A program made the translations under genes and the position numbers. Below are positions 45,747 through 53,777 of a stretch of 56,253 nt of DNA, one piece after another (within the stretch, counting starts at the first letter, position 1; each line of letters begins with the position of its first letter). Source of the DNA: Flavobacteriales bacterium (GTDB taxonomy: Bacteria > Bacteroidota > Bacteroidia > Flavobacteriales > JABDKJ01); NCBI GenBank assembly GCA_013002285.1, contig JABDKJ010000069.1:1-56253 (forward strand), written 5' to 3'. The notes under the pieces were generated by a model. That model was not told where the DNA came from, did not search any database, and saw nothing but the letters and a program-made list of their open reading frames with translations.

Positions 45747-46799
45747 TCAAAGTCCTATTAAGAATTCCATCGTATCGACACCATCTGCATAGTCCCAAAG
45801 TTCTGGACATTGTGCTTTCCCAAATGGAATATCCTTTTTAGATATAATGCATTGTATTTCTTCTTCTCTTCCTTCCAATAGTTTTCTGAGTTCTTGTTCA
45901 TCACGATAAAATTGATAAAAAAGAACGCCAAGAGGAGAAACGATCGCTTCGTCATCTTCTTTCAACAAGAGGAAATTATTATCTAAAAAAGGAAATGTAC
46001 TCAAGAGGTAAACAGCCTTGTTGTATTCATAATTATTGCACCACTTATTATGATGGATCACTTCTCCATGCTCAAAGATTCCCTCATAGATCCTGTTCAA
46101 CTCGAACCCTTCAGGTAAAAATACTTTGGATACATTCCTGCAACCCAATCCAAAGAATTGAAATATGTCTTCTCCGAGGTTGAATATTTCCTCTTTGCTT
46201 TCATTTCCATCCAAAATAGCGACAGCATTCCTATTCTTTCTGATGATGTGAGGCACTTCTTTGAAGTAATATTCAAAATACCTGGCTGTGTTATTGGAGC
46301 CTGTGGCAATGACAGCTTCATGCCCCTCTAACTTCTCATCGATGAGACAGATCTTGTCTTCCCATTCATTATTCCAAGAAACCAATTGCTCTTTGATCAA
46401 CGGGTAAAAAACATTATCATCAGATGACATTTTGCACAAGGCCTTATGACCTGAGATCAACACACACATCATATCGTGAAAACCAACTAGGGGAATATTT
46501 CCCGCCATTATGACCCCAACTTTCTTCTCTTCAGTTGCTGGGAACTTCTGAACATATTTGCTCAGCCACTCTACCGCTTTATTTTCTTCCAACATATTGC
46601 CAAGGCCTTTAAAAGCAAGGTCAATATTCTGTTGCGTGAACCATTGGTTATATACTTGAGCATGTTCTTTAGCCAAATTCCATTTTTCCCATTGAGTTTG
46701 AGAAACAAAATCTTGCGCGTCTTTCCTCTCACCGAGTGCCAAGGCTCTAAATAATTTGCCTAAACGCACGAAACTTCCTGTTCTTGCCGTTAAGTCCAT
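45747..46799 (-). CDS. Acyl-CoA reductase (LuxC-like, ALDH superfamily)
   Basis: 350 residues from the Met at 46799. The frame is open to 46856, but the ferredoxin promoter lies in that extension. It belongs to the LuxC/acyl-CoA reductase family: GVIMAGNIPLVGFHDMMCVLISGHKAL (about 90-116), then AVIATGSNNTARYFEYYFKEVPHIIRKNRNAVAILDG and FFGLGCRNVSKVFLPEG. The catalytic Cys is in GLGCRNVS. It would reduce an acyl-CoA to an aldehyde with NAD(P)H. In Bacteroidota this gene is usually next to a ferredoxin, as here. The substrate is unknown. Confidence 0.88.
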   Translation of the reverse strand: MDLTARTGSFVRLGKLFRALALGERKDAQDFVSQTQWEKWNLAKEHAQVYNQWFTQQNIDLAFKGLGNMLEENKAVEWLSKYVQKFPATEEKKVGVIMAGNIPLVGFHDMMCVLISGHKALCKMSSDDNVFYPLIKEQLVSWNNEWEDKICLIDEKLEGHEAVIATGSNNTARYFEYYFKEVPHIIRKNRNAVAILDGNESKEEIFNLGEDIFQFFGLGCRNVSKVFLPEGFELNRIYEGIFEHGEVIHHNKWCNNYEYNKAVYLLSTFPFLDNNFLLLKEDDEAIVSPLGVLFYQFYRDEQELRKLLEGREEEIQCIISKKDIPFGKAQCPELWDYADGVDTMEFLIGL

Positions 46800-46819
46800 G
46801 TTTGAAACTATTTCTCTAG

Positions 46820-46851
46820 TTTGTGGTTTGATAATTGTAGGGTTATCTTTG
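46820..46851 (+). promoter_or_regulatory. Perfect promoter of the ferredoxin gene
   Basis: TTTG at 46820-46823, a 20-base spacer, TATCTTTG at 46844-46851. Transcription is predicted to start near 46858, 20 bases before the ATG. Its position argues against a longer N-terminus for the divergent acyl-CoA reductase. Confidence 0.75.
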
Positions 46852-46877
46852 CGCAAAAATAGAACTTAAGTAGAAGA

Positions 46878-47228
46878 ATGGCGATAAAGATCACAGATGA
46901 ATGCATAAACTGCGGGGCTTGCGAACCAGAATGCCCAAATAATGCAATTTATGAAGGAGGTGCAGAATGGAAGTTTTCTGACGGTACATCTTTAAAAGGA
47001 ATGGTCACTGGAACGAATTCTAAGAATACTGTAGATGCTGATGAGTCCCAGGAACCCGTTGACATGGACCTTTATTATATAGTCACAGATAAGTGTACAG
47101 AGTGTCATGGGTTTCATGAAGAGCCCCAATGCGCAGCGGTGTGCCCGGTAGATTGTTGTGTTGATGACGAAGATTGGAGAGAAACGGATGAAGAACTCTT
47201 TGCCAAGAAAGATGCGCTCCATTTATAA
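46878..47228 (+). CDS. Ferredoxin with 4Fe-4S dicluster domain
   Basis: 116 residues. Cluster I is [19 protein letters not shown] (C-x2-C-x2-C-x3-C), cluster II is [22 protein letters not shown] with a longer spacing (C-x2-C-x8-C-x3-C), as in this Bacteroidota ferredoxin family. A ~45-residue acidic insert separates them. It carries low-potential electrons in the cytoplasm. It is divergent from the acyl-CoA reductase gene, suggesting a functional link, and precedes the Kunitz gene by three bases. Confidence 0.92.
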   Translation: MAIKITDECINCGACEPECPNNAIYEGGAEWKFSDGTSLKGMVTGTNSKNTVDADESQEPVDMDLYYIVTDKCTECHGFHEEPQCAAVCPVDCCVDDEDWRETDEELFAKKDALHL

Positions 47229-47231
47229 TTG

Positions 47232-47474
47232 ATGAAAAGATCTCTTACATATTCTATCCTTTTTTTAGCCCTGTTCCTTATTTCATGCGATAAAGAATGC
47301 AATGTCGAAGGTGATTGTGCCCTTATACCTGATCCTGGACCTTGTGAAGCTGCATTCCCAAAATATTACTTTGATCAAGATTCTGGCACTTGTAAGGAAT
47401 TTCTTTGGGGTGGCTGCGATGGAGTTGTCCCCTTTGATACACTCGAAGAGTGCCGGGAATGTAAATGTCAATAA
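47232..47474 (+). CDS. Kunitz/BPTI-type lipoprotein
   Basis: 80 residues from the ATG at 47232 (a TTG precedes it). The signal peptide ends in the lipobox LISC. The mature part carries a Kunitz domain: CALIPDPGPCEAAFPKYYF, then CKEFLWGGCDG and a Cys-rich end. Spacing C-x8-C-x15-C-x7-C matches BPTI exactly. The fourth spacing is one residue short (x11 rather than x12) and the last cysteines are shifted. The residue after the second Cys, the P1 position in BPTI (Lys), is Glu. A periplasmic or surface protease inhibitor is likely. It follows the ferredoxin stop with three bases between. Confidence 0.85.
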   Translation: MKRSLTYSILFLALFLISCDKECNVEGDCALIPDPGPCEAAFPKYYFDQDSGTCKEFLWGGCDGVVPFDTLEECRECKCQ

Positions 47475-47505
47475 AATTAATAGAGCGAACTATCGTTTGA
47501 ACTTC

Positions 47506-48342
47506 ATGCGAATTTGGATCTTCATAAGTTTATCTGTACTGCTTAACCTTCAGCTGAGGGCTACAGAAATGACGGATCTCAAGACCCAATTCGAGGCCAT
47601 TTTCCTAAAAAGAACTGATGCAGAAAAGATCAGTGCCAGTAAAGATTTTCGTGAAAACCTGAAAAATTATTTGCTTGAAAGAGATCCAATGAATGCAGAC
47701 CTTTCTGAATTGAAAATGTATTCAGAAAAAGAAAAACATGAACGATTCAGGATCTTGAATTGGAATGTTCCTCTCAGTTACGAAAACCATTATGAATGCA
47801 TGTTTGTGCTACCTACAATTGATGAAAGCTACAAAGTGATCACATGCAACAAGACACGAAAAGACTTATCTAAAGTTGAGAACAGAACGCTTAGCGCAAA
47901 AGATTGGCCTGGGGCTTTGTATTATGAGATCATTCCTTTGTCGAAAAAAAATGATGCTCAATTCATTCTTTTGGGTTGGGATGGTAAAGACAGGGCTAGT
48001 AATCGAAAGGTCTTGGAAGTGATCACCATCAGCGATCGGAATATAAAATTTGGAGCAAATATTTTCAAAGAATTCGAACGGCCGATCAAAAGATATATCA
48101 TGGAATATCGCGATGATGCCGTAGCTGGTTTAAGCTATGACGAAAAATACAAACGCATTGTATTTGATCACCTCTCCCCTCCACGACAAGACCTGGAAGG
48201 GCAATTCCAATTCTATGGACCGGACATGACCTTTGATGCTTTCGTCCTTAAAAAAGGGCAACTCTATTTTAGAGAAAACGTCAAATTCGTGAGAGAAAGG
48301 CATGCCAAAGACAATAATTTCTACGACCCGCGAAAAAAATAG
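47506..48342 (+). CDS. Exported protein of unknown function
   Basis: 278 residues from the ATG at 47506; the frame opens earlier (47302) but only overlaps the Kunitz gene out of phase. A signal peptide (about 1-19) ends near LRATE. The mature protein has a charged helical start (DAEKISASKDFRENLKNYLLERD) and a beta-rich remainder with WNVPLSYENHYECMFVLPT and ILLGWDGKDRASNRKVLEVI. I do not recognise a domain. It is 31 bases after the Kunitz gene and probably co-transcribed with it and the ferredoxin. Confidence 0.75.
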   Translation: MRIWIFISLSVLLNLQLRATEMTDLKTQFEAIFLKRTDAEKISASKDFRENLKNYLLERDPMNADLSELKMYSEKEKHERFRILNWNVPLSYENHYECMFVLPTIDESYKVITCNKTRKDLSKVENRTLSAKDWPGALYYEIIPLSKKNDAQFILLGWDGKDRASNRKVLEVITISDRNIKFGANIFKEFERPIKRYIMEYRDDAVAGLSYDEKYKRIVFDHLSPPRQDLEGQFQFYGPDMTFDAFVLKKGQLYFRENVKFVRERHAKDNNFYDPRKK

Positions 48343-48480
48343 ACTGTTAATAAACAGGTCATTTTCTTCATATTTCAAAACTCTTTTTTAGTCTTCTTTT
48401 TTAAAAAATATACTCACCTTTGAGAAAATATATGACTGATGGAGAATTCAGCACTAAGTACTGATAATCAAACACTTACA

Positions 48481-49557
48481 ATGAGTGACAAAAAACACAA
48501 TTTTAGTGCGGGGCCATGTGTATTACCCCAAGAAGTATTTGATAAAGCTGCCCAAGCAGTTCTAGAATATGAAGGACAAGGTTTGTCATTGATCGAAATG
48601 TCTCATCGATCTGCTGCTTTTGTTGAGATCATGGATAGAGCACAGGCACTGGTAAAAGAAATGCTTAACGTTCCAGATGGTTATGAAGTATTGTTCCTGC
48701 AAGGAGGTGCAAGTTTGGGCTTCTACATGACTGCACTTAACTTCCTGAATGAAAATGGAAAAGCGGCATATGTGAATACCGGAACATGGTCAAAGAAAGC
48801 AATTAAGGAAGCTAAACTTGTTGGGGAGATCAATGTTATCGCTAGTAGTGAAGACAAGAACTTCAGCTATATTCCTAAGGGTTTTGATATTCCAAGCGAT
48901 CTGGATTACCTGCATATTACAAGCAACAATACCATCTTTGGAACTCAATTCAAGGAATTCCCCAAGGCAAATTGCAACCTAGTATGTGATATGTCTTCAG
49001 ACATTTTTAGCCGTGAAGTAAACGTGTCAGATTTTGCCATGATCTATGCCGGAGCACAAAAAAATCTTGGACCTGCCGGAACAACAGTTTATATCGTCAA
49101 GAAGGACTTATTAGGTAAAACAGGACGAACTCTTCCCTCTATGCTTGACCTTCAATTGCATAGCGACAAAGGATCCATGTTCAATACACCTCCAGTATTT
49201 GCTATATACACTTCCATGTTAACCTTGGAATGGTTAAAGAAAAAAGGTGGTGTTCCTGCCATGCAGAAAGTAAATGAAGACAAGGCTGCTCTATTTTACA
49301 ATGAAATAGAGCGCAATAGTCTGTTCGAAGGTATCGCAGCAAAAGAAGACAGATCGAACATGAATGCTACCTTCTTAATGAACAATGATCAGCTTACTGA
49401 CACTTGGAACAATATATGGCAGGATGCAAATATCAATGGATTAAAAGGTCACCGTTCAGTAGGTGGTTATCGGGCATCGATGTACAATGCACTCTCGATA
49501 GAAAGCGTTCAGACTTTAGTTGATGCTATGAAAGAACTTGAAAAAAATCACGGATAA
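48481..49557 (+). CDS. serC: Phosphoserine aminotransferase
   Basis: 358 residues from the ATG at 48481, chosen because MSDKKHNFSAGPCVLPQEVF aligns with the conserved N-terminus; the frame extends to 48439. It converts 3-phosphohydroxypyruvate to phosphoserine with PLP. The lysine that binds PLP is in IYAGAQKNLGPAGTTVYI (about 196-213). ISMLDLQLHSDKGSMFNTPPVF-type residues and GHRSVGGYRASMYNALS complete the active site. It is followed 5 bases later by serA and is the second of the three serine-synthesis enzymes. Confidence 0.95.
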   Translation: MSDKKHNFSAGPCVLPQEVFDKAAQAVLEYEGQGLSLIEMSHRSAAFVEIMDRAQALVKEMLNVPDGYEVLFLQGGASLGFYMTALNFLNENGKAAYVNTGTWSKKAIKEAKLVGEINVIASSEDKNFSYIPKGFDIPSDLDYLHITSNNTIFGTQFKEFPKANCNLVCDMSSDIFSREVNVSDFAMIYAGAQKNLGPAGTTVYIVKKDLLGKTGRTLPSMLDLQLHSDKGSMFNTPPVFAIYTSMLTLEWLKKKGGVPAMQKVNEDKAALFYNEIERNSLFEGIAAKEDRSNMNATFLMNNDQLTDTWNNIWQDANINGLKGHRSVGGYRASMYNALSIESVQTLVDAMKELEKNHG

Positions 49558-49562
49558 AAGGT

Positions 49563-50519
49563 ATGAAGATCTTAGCAAACGATGGGATCGCGAATAACGC
49601 GATAGAAATGCTCAAGGAGAAAGGCATTGAAGTAGTAACGGATAAAGTGGCCCAAGAAGAGCTCGTAAATGCCATCAACGAACAAGGATTCGCAGGACTT
49701 TTGGTACGAAGTGCAACCAAGGTCAGAAAAGATCTGATCGATCAATGTCCTGGTTTGAAATTCATTGGCAGAGGTGGAGTTGGCATGGACAATATTGATG
49801 TTGAATATGCAAGATCAAAAGGTCTCGCTGTCGAGAATACACCGGCCGCATCTTCTCAGTCTGTGGCAGAGTTGGTAATGGGACACATGTTCAGCTTGGC
49901 CAGAGGAACCTATGACTCTAACAGAGCGATGCCTGGTTCTGGAGGTGCTGAATTTAAATCATTAAAAAAGAAATATGCCAAAGGCATGGAGCTAAGGGGC
50001 AAAACTTTAGGGATCATTGGTTTCGGAAGGATCGGGAGATCAACAGCCACTTATGCAATCGGATGTGGTATGAATGTCATCTTCTCAGACCTATACGTTG
50101 ATGATGGTTCTTTGGAAATTGAGCTTGGTAACGGAAGCAAAGCAGATGTGAATGTAAAAAAGGTATCGCTAGATGAATTACTGAGGTCTTCAGACCTGAT
50201 CAGCATTCATATTCCATCTCAAGACGGGGAAGCTGTGATCGGATCAAATGAATTTGCAAAAATGAAGAAGGGAGTGCGAATTGTGAACGCTGCACGTGGA
50301 GGTGTTATTGATGAAGATGCATTATTAGAGGCCCTGAAAAATGAAACCGTTGCCGCAATAGCCCTTGATGTATTTGAGAATGAACCTAAACCCAGAAAAG
50401 ACATTCTAAACCACCCAAAGATCGCTTTAAGCCCACATATCGGGGCTGCGACTCTAGAAGCCCAAGATAGGATCGGGATCGAGTTAGCTGAAAAGATCAT
50501 TGCGTATTTCGGAAAATGA
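49563..50519 (+). CDS. serA: D-3-phosphoglycerate dehydrogenase (2-hydroxyacid dehydrogenase)
   Basis: 318 residues, a short form without the C-terminal ACT domain of E. coli SerA. The NAD-binding motif is GKTLGIIGFGRIGRSTATYAIG (about 143-164). Catalytic residues lie in VRIVNAARGGVIDEDAL (Arg), VFENEP (Glu) and LSPHIGAAT (His). It oxidises 3-phosphoglycerate to 3-phosphohydroxypyruvate, feeding SerC. Sharing an operon with serC supports this role over that of another 2-hydroxyacid dehydrogenase. Confidence 0.92.
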   Translation: MKILANDGIANNAIEMLKEKGIEVVTDKVAQEELVNAINEQGFAGLLVRSATKVRKDLIDQCPGLKFIGRGGVGMDNIDVEYARSKGLAVENTPAASSQSVAELVMGHMFSLARGTYDSNRAMPGSGGAEFKSLKKKYAKGMELRGKTLGIIGFGRIGRSTATYAIGCGMNVIFSDLYVDDGSLEIELGNGSKADVNVKKVSLDELLRSSDLISIHIPSQDGEAVIGSNEFAKMKKGVRIVNAARGGVIDEDALLEALKNETVAAIALDVFENEPKPRKDILNHPKIALSPHIGAATLEAQDRIGIELAEKIIAYFGK

Positions 50520-50529
50520 CAACCTACAC

Positions 50530-51738
50530 TTGGCTATCGTAAAACCATTTAAAGCAATAAGACCTGCCAAGGACAAAGTCCATTTGGTGGCGTCTAGATC
50601 CTATATCAGCTATACCAAGGGAGAACTTGAACGGAAGCTGAATTCTAATCCTTATTCCTTTGTACACATCATCAATCCTGATCATGGAATTGAGAAAAAA
50701 TCAAGAGCAAACTCCAAGGAACTCTTCCAAAAGATCAAGGACAAGTTCGATCAATTCATGGATGAAGGTATTTTGATCCAAGATGAGAAGCCTTCACTTT
50801 TTATATATGAGCAAAAAAAAGAAGGACATTCTACGTGTGGAATTATTGGCCTGACTTCTGCCAAAGACTATGGCAACGGAAAGATCAAAAAACACGAACA
50901 GACCCTTCCAAAGAGAGAAGCTCTGTTCAGGGATTACCTTAAGATCTGTGATATTCATGCAGAACCTGTTCTCCTCACCTACCCTGACAATGATAAGATC
51001 AAAGAGATCATAGCCAGCGAAAAAAAGGAAGAACCTGTGTACGACATTACGACAAGTAACAGGGTAAGACATACACTATGGAGGATCGTCAACGAACAAG
51101 AACTGCAAGGAATTATAGAGGGGTTTAGCAGTATAGGTTCATTATATATTGCCGATGGCCATCATCGTTCTGCTTCATCATATCTGCTTTCTGAAAGTGG
51201 TAATTTACACGAAGACCATCCCTACAATTACTTTATGTCATATCTGGTACCTGAATCTGAATTGCAGATCTACGAATTCGATCGATTGGTCAAAGATCTG
51301 AATGGTCTCACGGAACGTGAATTCCTTGAGAAAGTTTCAAAGAACTTCACAGTTGAACAGCTTGCAAGCGAGCAAAAACCTTCAAAGAAAGGAGAGTTCA
51401 CTTTTTTTTTGAATGAGCATTGGTATAAGGTCACATGCAAATTTGAAAGTGATGATATCGACCCTAAGATCCTAAACGAATACATCATTTACCCTATCCT
51501 TGGTATTAAAGATCAAAGACATGACAAACGCATTTCTTTTGTGGGAGGTGAAAAGGCCATGTCTAAATTAAAGAAGCACGTGCTTTCAGGAAAGTTCAAG
51601 TTAGGGATCGCTGTACACCCCTTATCTGTAAAAGAGCTAATAGAAGTTTCTGACAAAGAAGAAACAATGCCACCGAAATCTACTTGGATAGAACCAAAAT
51701 TAAGAAGTGGTTTAACCATATATTCATATAGCAGATGA
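50530..51738 (+). CDS. DUF1015 family protein, probable TTG start
   Basis: 402 residues from the TTG at 50530. Homologues begin with a sequence like AIVKPFKAIRP, which starts one codon after this TTG, and no ATG is available. An earlier TTG at 50500 overlaps the serA end. Conserved features are RSYISYTKGEL near the start, YIADGHHRSASSYLL (about 207-221), and MPPKSTWIEPKLRSGL at the C-terminus. The function is not settled; in many Bacteroidota it sits beside serA/serC, which hints at a role in serine metabolism. Its stop overlaps the next ATG (ATGA). Confidence 0.88.
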   Translation: MAIVKPFKAIRPAKDKVHLVASRSYISYTKGELERKLNSNPYSFVHIINPDHGIEKKSRANSKELFQKIKDKFDQFMDEGILIQDEKPSLFIYEQKKEGHSTCGIIGLTSAKDYGNGKIKKHEQTLPKREALFRDYLKICDIHAEPVLLTYPDNDKIKEIIASEKKEEPVYDITTSNRVRHTLWRIVNEQELQGIIEGFSSIGSLYIADGHHRSASSYLLSESGNLHEDHPYNYFMSYLVPESELQIYEFDRLVKDLNGLTEREFLEKVSKNFTVEQLASEQKPSKKGEFTFFLNEHWYKVTCKFESDDIDPKILNEYIIYPILGIKDQRHDKRISFVGGEKAMSKLKKHVLSGKFKLGIAVHPLSVKELIEVSDKEETMPPKSTWIEPKLRSGLTIYSYSR

Positions 51739-52388
51739 GCATCGCAAATGACTTAAGATCCATCAAGGGAGCTATTCCAGAAGATGTAACTCTGATAGCT
51801 GTTTCTAAGACACGGTCTATCGAAGAGATAAAAGAGGCATATGATGCCGGGCAAAGAGATATGGGTGAAAACCGGGTTCAAGAGTTGTGCAGCAAAGTCG
51901 AGCAATTACCAAAGGACATTCGCTGGCACCTGATCGGTCATTTACAATCGAACAAGGTAAAGTACATAGCCCCATTTGTTCACCTCATTCATTCAATCGA
52001 AAGTTTCAAACTCTTGAAGGAAGTGGATAAAAGAGCACGAGAAAATAAAAGGGTTATCAAAGTACTTTTGCAATTCCATATTGCACAAGAAGAAAGTAAA
52101 TTTGGCTTTTCATTGGAGGAAGTCCTAGATCTTATACATCCCATTAAGGAACTGAAAAATATTGAAGTAAATGGGGTCATGGGAATGGCCACCTTTACTG
52201 ACAATGAACATCAGATCAAAAGTGAATTCAGATCGCTGAAGAGGATCTACTTCGACCTTAAAGATCACTTTGGGGACCAGTTCAACACAATTTCAATGGG
52301 AATGAGCGGAGACTATGAACTTGCCATTGTTGAAGGTTCTACGATGATAAGAGTGGGCAGCAAGATATTCGGAAGTAGGAATTATTAA
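51735..52388 (+). CDS. yggS: YggS/PLPBP family PLP-binding protein
   Basis: 217 residues. It holds PLP on the Lys in TLIAVSKTRS (about 20-29), and has MGENRVQEL, WHLIGHLQSNKVKYIAPFVHLIHSIES and NTISMGMSGDYELAIVEGSTMIRVG. Members have no catalytic activity of their own and regulate PLP supply and amino-acid balance. Coupled to DUF1015 by an ATGA overlap. SerC is PLP-dependent, so its presence in this operon makes sense. Confidence 0.94.
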   Translation: MSIANDLRSIKGAIPEDVTLIAVSKTRSIEEIKEAYDAGQRDMGENRVQELCSKVEQLPKDIRWHLIGHLQSNKVKYIAPFVHLIHSIESFKLLKEVDKRARENKRVIKVLLQFHIAQEESKFGFSLEEVLDLIHPIKELKNIEVNGVMGMATFTDNEHQIKSEFRSLKRIYFDLKDHFGDQFNTISMGMSGDYELAIVEGSTMIRVGSKIFGSRNY

Positions 52389-53521
52389 AAGGGGTCTGAA
52401 AATCGTTCATCTGAATACAATACAGGATCAGACAATGTCTTAAGAAAAGCCTTTAATGCATCTTTCTCCTGTTCAGTCAAATTCAAATGGATCGGTGTTC
52501 CGCCAGTTTCCTGCTCAACGGTAATTCTGTCGTTTAAATTTGGGTGCTGCTGAACGCCAGTGCTGTAATGTTCAAGAACATCATCTAAAGTCTCAAATCT
52601 TCCGTCATGCATGTAGGGCGCGGTATATTCCACATTCCTTAATGAAGGCACTCTGAATTCTCCTTTATCGGATTCCAGACCTGTGGCTAAGAACTGGCCT
52701 TGGTCTTCGTATTCGAGGTCCAATCCATTGTTCATTGCTTGAGTGCTATAGAAATTCTGAGTGCTGTGGCATTGATTACACTTCAGATCACCACTGAAAA
52801 AAAGATCCTTTCCTTCATTCTCCAATTCAGTAAAATCACTAAAACCATTTGCTATGCCTATGTCATATTTAGAATTGAAAGAGGTGATAGACCTAATAAA
52901 CTGAGAGATAGCGGCCGAGACTCTTTCGGATGTAATTTCTTGATCTCCGAAAGCGTCTTCAAATAGTGGCGCATAAAATTCGGTTTGAGACAATTTAGAA
53001 ATTAGCTCCGGTAATGGAAGGTCCATCTCAATAGGACTTTCAATGGGTAACAAAACCTGGTTTTCTAGACCATTTACACGATGATCCCAGAACATCCTAT
53101 TGTTGAACCTCAAATTCTGAAAGCCCATACTGTTTCGACTGGTCTCTTGATCGAAAATGCCAACGCTCTTTGTCCTGTGATCACTAAAGCCTTCTGCTTG
53201 CACATGACAAGAGGCACATGCGATCTCATTGTTACGAGAAAGTCTCTTATCATAGAATAGCACTCTTCCCAAAGTAGCGCCTTCATTACTTACCTGATTA
53301 TCATCTGGCTCAAAGTTCCCTGCAATGAGGGACAGCAATGGATCATCTTGAAAATGCTGAGGCAGATCATATGAAGAAAGGTAGTTATATGAAGTGGCCG
53401 GAAGTATTGGAACAGTCAACTCGTCAACGGCCATAGGTTCTGATCCATCTTTGACGCACGAGACCACTAATTGAATGATCAACAGAATCAAAACAACATT
53501 CCAACTTGGAGAGAATCTCAT
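52385..53521 (-). CDS. Di-haem cytochrome c peroxidase (MauG-like) lipoprotein
   Basis: 378 residues. The signal peptide ends in VVSC (lipidation near Cys22). Two haem c sites are present, CASCH (about 102-106) and CNQCH (about 250-254), with the family landmarks GRVLFYDKRLSRNNEIACASCH and FRVPSLRNVEYTAPYMHDGRFETLDDVLEHY. Reduces H2O2, or acts as a MauG-like oxidase. Its TAA overlaps the TAA of yggS on the other strand (stop codons share bases 52386-52387), an extreme convergence. Confidence 0.92.
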   Translation of the reverse strand: MRFSPSWNVVLILLIIQLVVSCVKDGSEPMAVDELTVPILPATSYNYLSSYDLPQHFQDDPLLSLIAGNFEPDDNQVSNEGATLGRVLFYDKRLSRNNEIACASCHVQAEGFSDHRTKSVGIFDQETSRNSMGFQNLRFNNRMFWDHRVNGLENQVLLPIESPIEMDLPLPELISKLSQTEFYAPLFEDAFGDQEITSERVSAAISQFIRSITSFNSKYDIGIANGFSDFTELENEGKDLFFSGDLKCNQCHSTQNFYSTQAMNNGLDLEYEDQGQFLATGLESDKGEFRVPSLRNVEYTAPYMHDGRFETLDDVLEHYSTGVQQHPNLNDRITVEQETGGTPIHLNLTEQEKDALKAFLKTLSDPVLYSDERFSDPF

Positions 53522-53525
53522 TCAT

Positions 53526-53557
53526 CAAATTTAACGATAATAATAGTGCCTTCCCAA
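53526..53557 (-). promoter_or_regulatory. Promoter of the cytochrome c peroxidase gene
   Basis: On the minus strand TTG (53557-53555), 21 bases, TAAATTTG (53533-53526). A start of transcription seven bases after the -7 box falls at or within the ATG (53521), so the message may be leaderless. Confidence 0.6.
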
Positions 53558-53632
53558 CACCATAGATCTCACATCTTTCTATGACATAAATCAGATCTGT
53601 TCAAAATGACACAATAATTAGTCTATAAACAC

Positions 53633-53663
53633 AAAAAGCCCCTCATTAATGAGAAGCTTTTTT
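53633..53663 (-). terminator. Terminator downstream of tRNA-Asp
   Basis: On the minus strand: AAAAAAGCTT, CTCATTAATGAG self-complementary centre, then GGGCTTTTT. It lies directly after the tRNA. Confidence 0.75.
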
Positions 53664-53664
53664 G

Positions 53665-53738
53665 CGGTCTGGACGAGACTCGAACTCGCGACCCCCTGCG
53701 TGACAGGCAGGTATTCTAACCAACTGAACTACCAGACC
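53665..53738 (-). tRNA. tRNA-Asp (anticodon GUC)
   Basis: 74 bases on the minus strand form a full cloverleaf. The acceptor is GGTCTGG with CCAGACC and discriminator G. The D arm contains AGTTGGTTAGA. The anticodon stem is CCTGC with GCAGG around CTGTCAC, giving anticodon GTC. The T arm has GTTCGAGTC. The CCA end is not encoded. It is flanked by its own promoter and terminator. Confidence 0.97.
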
Positions 53739-53756
53739 TAAGATCTTTTTGTAATT

Positions 53757-53772
53757 GCTCAACTTTTTGAGC
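53757..53772 (-). promoter_or_regulatory. Hairpin in the 5' leader of the tRNA-Asp precursor
   Basis: GCTCAA and TTGAGC form a perfect 6-base stem with a 4-base loop. It lies at the predicted 5' end of the pre-tRNA, in the leader that RNase P removes. Confidence 0.35.
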
Positions 53773-53777
53773 GGCAA

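Noticed and set aside
46800..46856. Longer N-terminus for acyl-CoA reductase
   Set aside because: This stretch carries the promoter of the divergent ferredoxin gene.
47302..47505. Longer N-terminus for the exported protein after the Kunitz gene
   Set aside because: It would overlap the Kunitz gene in another frame; the ATG at 47506 precedes a clean signal peptide.
53665..53738. tRNA-Asp as an integration site
   Set aside because: No direct repeat of its 3' end, integrase or island boundary is visible; it is flanked by its own promoter and terminators.
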